Shown: piece after piece, positions 7,999 through 15,834 of the stretch
Layout of the letters: each line of letters opens with the position of its first letter
Position numbering within the stretch: the stretch's first letter is position 1
Notes under the pieces: model-generated
Seen by the model: only the letters and a program-made list of their open reading frames with translations
Database searches by the model: none
Told to the model about the DNA's origin: nothing
Assembly (NCBI RefSeq): GCF_011392115.1
Contig: NZ_JAAJBT010000002.1
Coordinates: forward strand, 558,001 to 622,000
From: Flavobacterium difficile
GTDB lineage: Bacteria > Bacteroidota > Bacteroidia > Flavobacteriales > Flavobacteriaceae
DNA length: 64,000 bases
Reading direction: 5' to 3'
Position numbers and translations under genes: made by a program

Positions 7999-8080
7999 GC
8001 ACAACAGGCGTTTGGCAAGATTGCGAATTTTGTAGTAAATTCAAGTTTATTTCTCAAGAAATTTTTATTTTTTAAATGAA
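7999..8080 (+). repeat. attC-like repeat, family A, truncated last copy
   Basis: It begins GCACAAC-AGGCG-TTTGGCAAGATTGCG and follows family A for about 75 bp, then diverges before the TATCTTTG box. A GTTAGCAG motif at 8198-8205 may be its displaced right end after an insertion or rearrangement. This marks the right boundary of the repeat block. Confidence 0.7.
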
Positions 8081-8406
8081 AAATCTTTTTCTCAGATCAC
8101 AAACTATTATTAAGCTAAGCTAATTTATATTAAAAAACATTCATGAGCTTTAATTCAAAACCTAACAAGCATGTTAATTCTAAGCTAAAATTGATACGTT
8201 AGCAGAATTTAAACCTTCAGATAAAAGCAATGGATTCTCAATTTTTTAAATAGTTATAATTAATACCAAACATCCTCAAATTATAAAACATTACAATTAG
8301 GTTTAATTTCGCAATGGAATTATAATGTTTAATTCTTTGAGAAATCATAACTTTTTTTGTTTTATTAATTAAGATTAACCTATTAGTTGTAAAGTTTTCA
8401 AAACTT
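8081..8406. other. Gap after the accessory block
   Basis: No gene seen. It contains GTTAGCAG at 8198 and several AAGCTAA/TTAGCTT-like partial inverted repeats (about 8115-8205). The rest is plain AT-rich sequence. Confidence 0.4.
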
Positions 8407-9213
8407 TTATTGGCAAAAAATTTCAGTTGTAATTGGTATATGATCCGAAATCTCTCTGGCTTCTTTTAAACTTTTAAAAGTAGTGTAGAAGTGAAGCACT
8501 TTAGAATTGGTCACACTAATTTTTGCTGCATTATACCAAATGTTATCAAATTCAGAAGCCAAACACTCGTTTTCAATACATTCTTTTTTTAAGGATGTTT
8601 TTTGATTGATAAAGACACTTTTATATCCCATTTTCTTCAATGGATTGAAAACGGTATGCGATTGCGGGCAATTGAAATCGCCTACAAAAAGTAAGTTTAA
8701 TTTGGGATATTGATCAGGTAAAAACTTAAAATATTTTATTTCTGTTTCGGGCTGTTTGCTTTTGGTTATGGCATGGAAATTAGCAAGAGTAAATTGTTTA
8801 CCCTTATAGTCAAATGTGCAATAGTAAGGTTCTCGATCCATTTCTATATTGTATTTTTTTTCTAACCAGGCCTCACCAATTTTTTTGACTTTACTAGTTT
8901 TCCATAAAAAAGCATAGCGCTCTGTTTTATAGGCACTACTACTTGTGGGGTCACTAATTGTATAATCCCATTTAGATCCTTTTCTGTTTAGTTCCTCTGC
9001 TAATTTTGCCACAGCTTGTGCACCACCATCACCCGCTACAACTTCTTGAAGGGCAATAATATCATACTCTTTTATGGTGTTTGCCATAAAAGTAATGTTT
9101 GCATCAGATTTTGATTTTCCAAGGTTTTCTATATTCCAAGAAAGTAGTTTGACCTGGGAAAAAATAGTACCCGTTATTAGAAATAATAGCACGCTTAATC
9201 TAGTTGACCACAT
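8407..9213 (-). CDS. Secreted endonuclease/exonuclease/phosphatase family protein
   Basis: 268 residues with a signal peptide (1-19, ending TIFSQ). It carries the hallmarks of the DNase I-like fold: SWNIENLG (Asn 27), ALQEV (Glu 57), a central Asn-Phe-His motif (ANFHA), VGDFN and the terminal SDHIP with the catalytic His. All catalytic positions look intact, so it is likely an active periplasmic or secreted nuclease or phosphodiesterase. It stands alone, converging on the accessory block. Confidence 0.9.
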   Translation of the reverse strand: MWSTRLSVLLFLITGTIFSQVKLLSWNIENLGKSKSDANITFMANTIKEYDIIALQEVVAGDGGAQAVAKLAEELNRKGSKWDYTISDPTSSSAYKTERYAFLWKTSKVKKIGEAWLEKKYNIEMDREPYYCTFDYKGKQFTLANFHAITKSKQPETEIKYFKFLPDQYPKLNLLFVGDFNCPQSHTVFNPLKKMGYKSVFINQKTSLKKECIENECLASEFDNIWYNAAKISVTNSKVLHFYTTFKSLKEAREISDHIPITTEIFCQ

Positions 9214-9513
9214 AGTTTTAAATTATAATTTTAGTTTCATAAACGGTTACTTTAAATATTTTGATTCCGTTAATATGCATCACGACAATTTTGAAAATAT
9301 CCAAAACAATTCCAAATAGTTTTTCCCCTAAGCAATTTTAATAAAGGATTGAAAAAGTATGGCTATGACACTATTAATAAAACAGGTTTAGTACTATTAT
9401 TTTAATATGCCTTTTTTCGCTAAATAAACAAACTTGCCATTACTGTAAATCTTACGAATTGATACTATCCGTGTGGGAAGTTAATTAAATAGGTTTTAAA
9501 TTATAAGCATGTT
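9214..9513. other. Gap without recognised content
   Basis: 300 bp between two minus-strand genes. I see no gene, strong hairpin or repeat. Confidence 0.4.
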
Positions 9514-10179
9514 TTAGATGATGCCTAAATCTTTAGTAATTGCAATTAAATGAATATTATTATTCGCTTTGAAGTAATCTTTAAGTCTAGCTACTCTTTT
9601 TTCAATAGTGCTTTTGCTATTTGGAGTGATATTTAGTTTTTTAAAAAGCGGTTCCATTTCTTCCAAAGAAACACCGCTTGCTAAATGAGTTAATAATTCA
9701 ACATCATAATTGTCAATTTCATTTGATGCTTTACTTTGTAAAAGATGCGCTAAATCTGGAGAAATGAATTTTTTATCATACAATAAACTTTCAATCGCTG
9801 TTTTGAGTTGGCTGATACTATTTCTACCTTTGTGCACAAAAGCATCAATATTTTGTTCTTTAAATAACAATTTGATTGTGTAAGGTTTGTCTTCAACTGA
9901 ATACACAATTACTTTAATATTAGAACTTAATTTTTTAATGGCTTCAATAAGTTTTTCTCCTGAAGGAATTTCCACTTTTCGATAATCAGCCACAAAAGAT
10001 AAATCGCTAATTAGTAAATCAAATGGTTCCTTGTCTTGACAGGCTTTTTTATACTTTAAAAGTGCGTCATCACAATATTTAGCATAATGAATTTCTTTCA
10101 CGCCAAGTTGTTCTAGGGTTTGTTTTACGGCAATGTTAATACTATCAAAATCTTCTGCAATTAAAACTTTTTTAAACAT
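9514..10179 (-). CDS. Response regulator (receiver domain plus C-terminal HTH-like region)
   Basis: 221 residues. Receiver domain with acidic pair E9/D10, phosphoacceptor D59 (LLISDLSF), S94 and K117 (FVHKGR). The C-terminal part (about 150-221) has the length and helical pattern of a LuxR/NarL-type DNA-binding domain (VELLTHLASGVSLEEME..TPNSKSTIEKRVARLKDYF) though it is divergent. It is 8 bp downstream of the sensor kinase gene and is surely its partner. Target genes unknown; the neighbouring lipoprotein is a candidate. Confidence 0.9.
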   Translation of the reverse strand: MFKKVLIAEDFDSINIAVKQTLEQLGVKEIHYAKYCDDALLKYKKACQDKEPFDLLISDLSFVADYRKVEIPSGEKLIEAIKKLSSNIKVIVYSVEDKPYTIKLLFKEQNIDAFVHKGRNSISQLKTAIESLLYDKKFISPDLAHLLQSKASNEIDNYDVELLTHLASGVSLEEMEPLFKKLNITPNSKSTIEKRVARLKDYFKANNNIHLIAITKDLGII

Positions 10180-10187
10180 ATAGTATC

Positions 10188-11831
10188 TTATTTAGGTATC
10201 TCAATTTTAACTTTGAATCCTTTTTTAGGTTCAGTGTCAAAATTAATGGTTCCATTGATAGAAAAAATACGGGTTTCCACATTTTGAAGACCATTTTTTA
10301 AATTTAACAAATTAGAACAACCCACTCCATTGTCGGAATAATTAATTTCTATTGATTTCTTATTCGATTTGAAACCAATACTTACTATCGAACAATAACT
10401 ATGTTTTTTCATATTAACCATTAACTCTTGCAATACTCTGTAAATTGCAATTTTAATTTCTTTACTTACTTTTTTATCGTCAAATGAAACACTATTTAAG
10501 ATTACATTGATCTCATTAGAACCATATGAAGCCATCATAGCTTTTAATTTTTCTAGATAATTTTCACCTGTATCAATATCTTTATTTTCGCTAGAAATGT
10601 TTCTTGTTCTGCGATAAATGGTATCTAAATTATCTAATAATGTTTCTTTATTTATTGGATTCTCTAAATCCTGAGTTTCAGCAAAGGCAATTGCGTTATG
10701 TACATCGTTAGCTAATTCATCATGTAATTTTTTAGCAATACGAGTTTCTGTTAAATAAGCCGTTTCTTTTATCTTTCTTTTATTTTTCTTTTTTATTTGA
10801 AAATAAAAATAGAGCCCAAAGATTGTCAAAATAATTATTCCCAAAATAAAATATTCTTTGAGCTGTTTTTGTTTAAGACTTTCTTCAATAGCTTTTTTAG
10901 AGTCGTATTTTATTTTTGCAAATTGATTTTTTGCCTTTTGTCTTACAGTTTTGATACTGTCGTTTAAAACGAAAGATTTTATAGCATATGTTTTAGATTC
11001 CTTACCAGAAGTAACTTTTGTGAGATATTGTAATGCCTCTAATTTATCATCTGGATTTTTGACTTTTGAGGCGTATTTTAATGCTTTATTTGCATAAGTT
11101 TTAGCTAAATTGAGGTTTGTTGTGTTGTAATATTCCGCTAAATGCATTGAAGTAGCAGTGAGGCCAATTTCATCAAGATATTTCTCTCTAATTTGTTTCG
11201 CTTCAATTAAATCATCTATACAGTTTTTATCGTTTAGCTTAAATTTAGCATAACCTAGATTGTCTACCACTCTTGCGTATTCAATAGGTTCTTTTTGCAG
11301 AGAATCATTTTTTTTAATTGCTTCTAATATATTTTTGGCTTCCTTAAATTGGTTTTGTTTTAAATAATTGTAGGCAATGTTATTTTGAATTATTAATTTT
11401 TCTCTTTGTGTTGCAGCAATTTTTAAACTTAAGTTATAATATTTCAAGGCTTCTTTATAGTCGGCCAATTCAGAATATGACAAAGCAAAATTATTGTACA
11501 TAAATGTTAAATAACTGATATCAGTTTTATTATCTACGTATTTTACTACTTCTGTTAAACTTTCTTCACATCCGTAATAATCATTTTTTAATCTTTGTAT
11601 TTCCGAAATCATTAAAATAGGATATACAATAGTATTTTCCTTATTAACTTTAGAAGCATAAGATTTCGATTTGTCAAAATAAACATAAGCCGAATCATAT
11701 TGACTTTTTTGAAAAAAATCATTTCCTTTATTGGTATATTCTTCATATTTTTTTTTGGATAAAATATCAGAATTACAGGAAGAAAACAGCATAAAAAATA
11801 AAATCGGGAAAAGTACTTTTTTTAGTATCAT
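10188..11831 (-). CDS. TPR-containing lipoprotein sensor histidine kinase
   Basis: 547 residues. Lipoprotein-type signal with Cys 19 (FSSC), then several tetratricopeptide repeats (about 25-300, for example DYKEALKYYNLSLKIA), one membrane helix (about 323-342), a NarX/DegS-type phosphoacceptor motif HDELAND with His 370, and an ATPase domain (about 455-547) with DNGVGC and GLQNVETRI. The whole sensor part is TPR and would face the periplasm. Such TPR kinases are common in Flavobacteriaceae. It is transcribed with the small lipoprotein in front and the response regulator behind. Confidence 0.92.
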   Translation of the reverse strand: MILKKVLFPILFFMLFSSCNSDILSKKKYEEYTNKGNDFFQKSQYDSAYVYFDKSKSYASKVNKENTIVYPILMISEIQRLKNDYYGCEESLTEVVKYVDNKTDISYLTFMYNNFALSYSELADYKEALKYYNLSLKIAATQREKLIIQNNIAYNYLKQNQFKEAKNILEAIKKNDSLQKEPIEYARVVDNLGYAKFKLNDKNCIDDLIEAKQIREKYLDEIGLTATSMHLAEYYNTTNLNLAKTYANKALKYASKVKNPDDKLEALQYLTKVTSGKESKTYAIKSFVLNDSIKTVRQKAKNQFAKIKYDSKKAIEESLKQKQLKEYFILGIIILTIFGLYFYFQIKKKNKRKIKETAYLTETRIAKKLHDELANDVHNAIAFAETQDLENPINKETLLDNLDTIYRRTRNISSENKDIDTGENYLEKLKAMMASYGSNEINVILNSVSFDDKKVSKEIKIAIYRVLQELMVNMKKHSYCSIVSIGFKSNKKSIEINYSDNGVGCSNLLNLKNGLQNVETRIFSINGTINFDTEPKKGFKVKIEIPK

Positions 11832-11884
11832 TCCCCGAAATTAAGTAATCTATTTTAGATATTAAAATAAAATTGTAATAATAA

Positions 11885-12079
11885 TCATTGTGGTTTAGGT
11901 GGTTTAATTGGAGTTGATCCTCCTTGGCCACCCGTTTCTAATGCGGTAGAATCTCTTTGCATTGTAGCTTGTTCCAATGTGATGTCTTCTTTGTTTTTAG
12001 GTAAAAATCCCTCTGTATTGTCATTTGTACATGATGTAACCAATCCAACAATACTTGCAATATAAAAATATCTTTTCAT
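11885..12079 (-). CDS. Small lipoprotein upstream of the histidine kinase
   Basis: 64 residues with a lipoprotein signal (VGLVTSC, Cys 17). The mature part is short, polar and ends in a Gly/Pro-rich tail (TGGQGGSTPIKPPKPQ). No family known to me. It is the first gene of the kinase/regulator locus with a 53-bp gap to the kinase, so it might be a ligand, a sensor accessory, or a target of the system. That link is inference from position only. Confidence 0.78.
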   Translation of the reverse strand: MKRYFYIASIVGLVTSCTNDNTEGFLPKNKEDITLEQATMQRDSTALETGGQGGSTPIKPPKPQ

Positions 12080-12421
12080 GATAATTAATCTTTAAAAATT
12101 GATATAAGTTTGGCTGTTCGGAACTTTTCCGAACGCATTAGTTGTGTTGCAAACGCAACAATAATTTTGAGTACTCTTTTGTTTGGGAAGTGTAAGTGCG
12201 CTAAAACAAAACTTTCAAATTATACTTCCCGAATAAAAATTCAGTTTTGTATAGCTGCACTTTTTTAAATCAGTTTTGTACATTTGTTTTGATAGCTAGT
12301 TAAAACAAGAACTGATTCTGAAGCAAAGGAATTGCGTTTTTGTGTAAGTGTTTATAAGGAATTCCGATATTTCCGATATTTCCGATATTTCCGAAGCCTT
12401 CCTATATTTAATTTTACATTT
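12080..12421. promoter_or_regulatory. Divergent control region with several dyads and tandem repeats
   Basis: Between the two-component locus and the divergent membrane protein lie: a dyad GTTCGGAA-ctt-TTCCGAAC (12116-12134), GTTGC-aaac-GCAAC (12146-12159), GGGAAGT paired with ACTTCCC (12185-12191/12224-12230), a direct repeat TCAGTTTTGTA (12241 and 12270), a -7 box TACATTTG (12279-12286), and three copies plus a partial copy of TTCCGATAT (12362-12391). The element TTCCGA recurs on both sides, as expected for a DNA-binding regulator. Confidence 0.6.
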
Positions 12422-13267
12422 ATGGAAAAAATTACTTTTAATGATTATAAAAATGCCATTCAATCACATTATGAGATAAAAAAAAATGAGGATATAACTG
12501 GCATATTATTACATCCATCACCCGCACAATTAAGAAACTATTGTTCTCTTCTGTTGGATAATGGTTTAACACCAAAAGATGAAGCAGTATTTCGAAATTT
12601 TTTCGAAACTAAAAATGGTGAATCTTTAAAAAAATCAATAGAGAATTGTAATACTGATAAGTTTAGAACTATCATTTCTTTTCTTAAAGAAAAAAGAGAT
12701 TCTGAAATTAGTCTCAGAGTAGAATTAGCAGCAGTTTTAATTGATTTTAAACCAAGACCCTACCATGCATTCCAAAAAACAGAAGTAGTAACAAATGAGA
12801 TTTCAAATGCTCCTCAGGAAATGGGATTCCAAGAAAATATATCAGCTTTGGCTGAGTATGCCACTAATTTTAATGGTAATCCTATAAAAAGTAATTTCAA
12901 AAAGAAAGTTGCATTTGGTTTAATGGGATTAATTGGAATTACTTCTATAGGGTATACCACAAAAAATACGCTTTTTAAGAACAAAGAATGTATGCAATGG
13001 CAAATAAATCATTATGAATATGTGGATTGTGATCAAAAAGCACTGTTAAGAACTTATCCCATACTTCCTGTTGATGAAAGCTTAATCAACTTAAAAAAAA
13101 TTGAAGTAAACAATCAAACCGTATTTTTTAGAAATGGAAAACCAGTTGTTTGGTATTGCAAGCATAAAAATAAAGTAACGTTTTATAATTCCTATGGCTT
13201 TGATCCTGAAACAGGCAAACCCTTAAAACCCATTACAAAATATATGATAAAAAAATACGTAAAGTAA
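12422..13267 (+). CDS. Hypothetical membrane protein divergent from the two-component locus
   Basis: 281 residues from the ATG at 12422; a longer frame from 12332 would translate the TTCCGATAT tandem repeat into a RYF repeat and is rejected. The first 190 residues are soluble and charged, followed by one membrane segment (about 195-213, AFGLMGLIGITSIGY) and a C-terminal domain with paired Cys (ECMQWQ..YVDC, WYCKHKNK). I do not recognise the family. Its orientation and shared control region suggest regulation by the neighbouring histidine kinase pair. Confidence 0.8.
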   Translation: MEKITFNDYKNAIQSHYEIKKNEDITGILLHPSPAQLRNYCSLLLDNGLTPKDEAVFRNFFETKNGESLKKSIENCNTDKFRTIISFLKEKRDSEISLRVELAAVLIDFKPRPYHAFQKTEVVTNEISNAPQEMGFQENISALAEYATNFNGNPIKSNFKKKVAFGLMGLIGITSIGYTTKNTLFKNKECMQWQINHYEYVDCDQKALLRTYPILPVDESLINLKKIEVNNQTVFFRNGKPVVWYCKHKNKVTFYNSYGFDPETGKPLKPITKYMIKKYVK

Positions 13268-13365
13268 GTTTTGGATAAAATAAAAAAAGATAATTAACCT
13301 AAAAGCTATTCCAATAACATTTAGTTTAAGGTATTAAAATCTTTGCAGTTGCTCCATATATTCTG

Positions 13366-13439
13366 ATTGCTAATGGCATCAATTGCATCTTTGTATTTCA
13401 CAAATACAGAACTACAAATGAATAGCGCATTAGCAATCA
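13366..13439. repeat. Nested inverted repeat
   Basis: GATTGCTAATG (13366-13376) pairs perfectly with CATTAGCAATC (13429-13439), and inside lies a second hairpin TGTATTT-cac-AAATACA. Together they could form a long stem-loop or cruciform. There is no T-tract. Confidence 0.7.
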
Positions 13440-13491
13440 AAGTCCTTTTCGTAACTGGTGCACAAAATACTCAAAACCTATTCACAATAAA

Positions 13492-13665
13492 ATATTGTAA
13501 AAAGCCAAAGAGTTGCTGACTACTACAAATTTAACAGTAAGTGAAATTGCTTATGGAGTGGGATTTGAGCACACTCAATCTTTTAGTAAACCATTTAAAA
13601 TAAAAGTGGTTTTAGTCCGATCACGTTTCGTCTATCGTTCCATTGATGCTGTTAATTTACTGTAA
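13492..13665 (+). pseudogene. AraC-family regulator remnant
   Basis: The reading frame encodes AKELLTTTNLTVSEIAYGVG and then FEHTQSFSKPFK, the second helix-turn-helix of AraC/XylS regulators. A TAA stop (13498) interrupts the frame just before AKELL. The end of the signature, SGFSPITFR, is found only in another frame starting at 13605, so there is also a one-base frameshift in the A-rich stretch at about 13600-13605. The rest of the gene upstream is not recognisable. It is clearly dead. Confidence 0.85.
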
Positions 13666-13847
13666 AAAGGATTAGCATCGAACACGCTTTCACTAGCCAA
13701 TTTTTACAAAATAATGTAAGATATGTAGTTTGATTGTTCTTAGTTTAACTTTTCAATTCTCCGCAAATTAAACCCGAACATTAGTTTTTTTTAGTATGTT
13801 ATCCATCCATTGTAACAAATGTAACTTTCCTTTATTGCTATGAATAG

Positions 13848-13855
13848 TATCTTTG
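13848..13855 (+). promoter_or_regulatory. -7 box TATCTTTG
   Basis: Matches TAnnTTTG, 14 bp before the ATG at 13870. It lies inside the longer open frame starting at 13840, which therefore is not the true start. Confidence 0.65.
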
Positions 13856-13869
13856 AAAGAAAATTAAAT

Positions 13870-14259
13870 ATGTTTACATTCTTTAAAAATTTATTTTCAT
13901 TCAAATGTCCACGTTGTCACGAAGGCAACTTATTTATAAATAGATGGTTCAACTTCCCGAACGGAAATAAAATGGTAGAACGTTGTAGCGTTTGCGGACA
14001 AAGAACAGAAATTGAGCCAGGATTTTTTCAAGGAACTGGATATGTAAGTTATGGATTAACAGTAGGTTTTTCTCTAATTACTTTTGCTATATGGGTTTTG
14101 GCAACTGGCTATACTCTACAAAACAAAGAAATATTTTGGTGGTTGCCGATTAATATTTTCTTCTTAATTATCCTTCAACCTTGGATTATGCGTTTATCTA
14201 GAGTAATTTGGTTGACCGCTTTTTTCCATAGTGATGATGAATTTTTTGAGAAAAAATAA
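13870..14259 (+). CDS. DUF983 family membrane protein
   Basis: 129 residues. Two Cys pairs near the N-terminus (CPRC at 13-16, CSVC at 39-42) form a probable zinc ribbon, followed by EPGFFQGTGYVSYG and two membrane segments, the typical DUF983 layout. Function unknown in the family. The start at 13870 is preferred because a -7 box overlaps the extended frame. The next gene has its own promoter. Confidence 0.88.
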   Translation: MFTFFKNLFSFKCPRCHEGNLFINRWFNFPNGNKMVERCSVCGQRTEIEPGFFQGTGYVSYGLTVGFSLITFAIWVLATGYTLQNKEIFWWLPINIFFLIILQPWIMRLSRVIWLTAFFHSDDEFFEKK

Positions 14260-14299
14260 TCTTATGCTATTTATCACAATTTTATTTGAAAAATACCCC

Positions 14300-14307
14300 T
14301 AAATTTG
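14300..14307 (+). promoter_or_regulatory. -7 box TAAATTTG
   Basis: Matches TAnnTTTG, 24 bp before the ATG at 14332. The longer frame would start at TTG 14305 inside this box, which rules it out. Confidence 0.65.
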
Positions 14308-14331
14308 TACACTATTATAATTGACAACAAA

Positions 14332-15744
14332 ATGAATATAGAACAAATTTATACAGGATGTTTGGCTCAAGGTGCGTATTATATCACTTCAAATGGTGAA
14401 GCGGCTATTATCGATCCTTTAAGAGAAACATCTCCATATATCGCAAGATTGAATTCAGATCAGGTACAACTTAAATATATTTTTGAAACGCATTTTCATG
14501 CCGATTTTGTTTCCGGACACTTAGATTTAAGTAAGCAAACAGGAGCAAAAATTGTTTATGGTCCAAATGCACAGCCCGAGTTCGATATCATTTCAGCCAA
14601 AGATGAACAAGTTTTTGAAGTCGGAAATATCAAAATAAAAGTGCTGCACACGCCTGGTCATACTATGGAAAGTACGTGTTACTTGTTGATTGATGAAAAC
14701 GGGAAAGATCATGCTTTATTTTCTGGTGATACCTTATTCATTGGAGATGTGGGTCGACCAGATTTAGCTCAGAAATCCGCATCAATGACTCAAGAAGAAT
14801 TGGCTGGAATTTTATTTCATTCGTTACGAAATAAAGTCATGATTTTAGCAGATGATGTAATAGTATATCCGGCGCACGGAGCAGGTTCTGCTTGTGGCAA
14901 AAACATGAGTAAAGAAACAGTTTCTACCATTGGCGAGCAAAAAGAAAAAAACTACGCTTTGCGTGCCGATATGACAGAAAGTGAGTTTATTGCAGAAGTT
15001 ACTGACGGATTATTGCCACCGCCTGCTTATTTTGGAATGAATGTAGCGATGAATAAAAAAGGGATTCCAAGTTTTTCTTCTATATTAAATAATGGTTTGC
15101 GAGAAATTAGTGTTCAAGAATTCGAAGTACTTACAGAAGATGCAGGTGCTTTAATTTTAGATACAAGAAATAACGCTGATTTTGCCAAAGGATTTGTTCC
15201 TCAATCTATAAATATTGGAATCAATGGAGATTTCGCACCTTGGGTTGGCGCACTTATCGCAAACGTAAATCAACCGATTGTTTTAGTGACAGATTTAGGT
15301 AAAGAAGAAGAAACCGTAACCAGATTGTCTCGTGTAGGTTTTGACCATATTTTAGGGTATTTAAAAGGTGGTTTTGAAGCATGGAAAGCTGCTGGTTTTG
15401 AAATTGATACTGTAAATAGAATTTCTGCAGCACAGTTTGAAAAAGAAGTTAAAATTGGCGAAAGCAAAGTCATAGACATCAGAAAAGAAACTGAATATCA
15501 AGCGGAACATATTGAAGATGCTTACAGTAAACCTCTTGCATATATAAATGATTGGGTTAAGGATATCAATCCAAATGAACACTTCTTTATGCATTGTGCT
15601 GGTGGGTATCGCAGTATGATTGCAGCATCTATTTTACAAGCTAGAGGTTACAGAAATTTTTCTGAAATTGAAGGTGGTTTCAATGCGATTGCCAAAACAG
15701 AATTACCCAAAACGGACTTTATTTGTCAAAGTAAAGTTTTATAA
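14332..15744 (+). CDS. MBL-fold persulfide dioxygenase-like protein with two rhodanese domains
   Basis: 470 residues. N-terminal metallo-beta-lactamase domain of the ETHE1/persulfide dioxygenase type with THFHADFVSGH, GHTMESTCYLL and SGDTLFIGDVGRPDL, followed by two rhodanese domains (about 260-355 and 370-465). The second keeps the active-site loop CAGGYRS; the first has no Cys in its loop (LVTDLGKEE) and is probably inactive. Family knowledge: oxidation of glutathione persulfide coupled to sulfur transfer, in sulfide detoxification. It has its own promoter and a strong terminator. Confidence 0.92.
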   Translation: MNIEQIYTGCLAQGAYYITSNGEAAIIDPLRETSPYIARLNSDQVQLKYIFETHFHADFVSGHLDLSKQTGAKIVYGPNAQPEFDIISAKDEQVFEVGNIKIKVLHTPGHTMESTCYLLIDENGKDHALFSGDTLFIGDVGRPDLAQKSASMTQEELAGILFHSLRNKVMILADDVIVYPAHGAGSACGKNMSKETVSTIGEQKEKNYALRADMTESEFIAEVTDGLLPPPAYFGMNVAMNKKGIPSFSSILNNGLREISVQEFEVLTEDAGALILDTRNNADFAKGFVPQSINIGINGDFAPWVGALIANVNQPIVLVTDLGKEEETVTRLSRVGFDHILGYLKGGFEAWKAAGFEIDTVNRISAAQFEKEVKIGESKVIDIRKETEYQAEHIEDAYSKPLAYINDWVKDINPNEHFFMHCAGGYRSMIAASILQARGYRNFSEIEGGFNAIAKTELPKTDFICQSKVL

Positions 15745-15772
15745 TCTTTTTAAAATAAATAAATTTTATACC

Positions 15773-15807
15773 AACCGATTCTAATTTCTTGAATCGGTTT
15801 TTTTTAT
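15773..15807 (+). terminator. Intrinsic terminator
   Basis: ACCGATTC and GAATCGGT with a 9-nt loop, followed by a T-run; it ends the persulfide dioxygenase transcript. Confidence 0.88.
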
Positions 15808-15834
15808 TTAGTTTTACATCGCTAAAAAAAAAGT

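Larger units (their letters stand above)
13268..13869. other. Gap with AraC remnant and nested inverted repeat
   Basis: About 600 bp with no intact gene. It holds a nested inverted repeat (13366-13439), the remains of an AraC-type regulator (about 13492-13665) and the promoter of the DUF983 gene. Confidence 0.6.

Noticed and set aside
1732..8203. Prophage or transposon as explanation of the accessory block
   Set aside because: No integrase, transposase, phage structural gene or terminal inverted repeats were found; only the repeat units point to mobility.
12332..12421. N-terminal extension of the divergent membrane protein
   Set aside because: It translates the TTCCGATAT tandem repeat into a RYF repeat; the ATG at 12422 is a better start.
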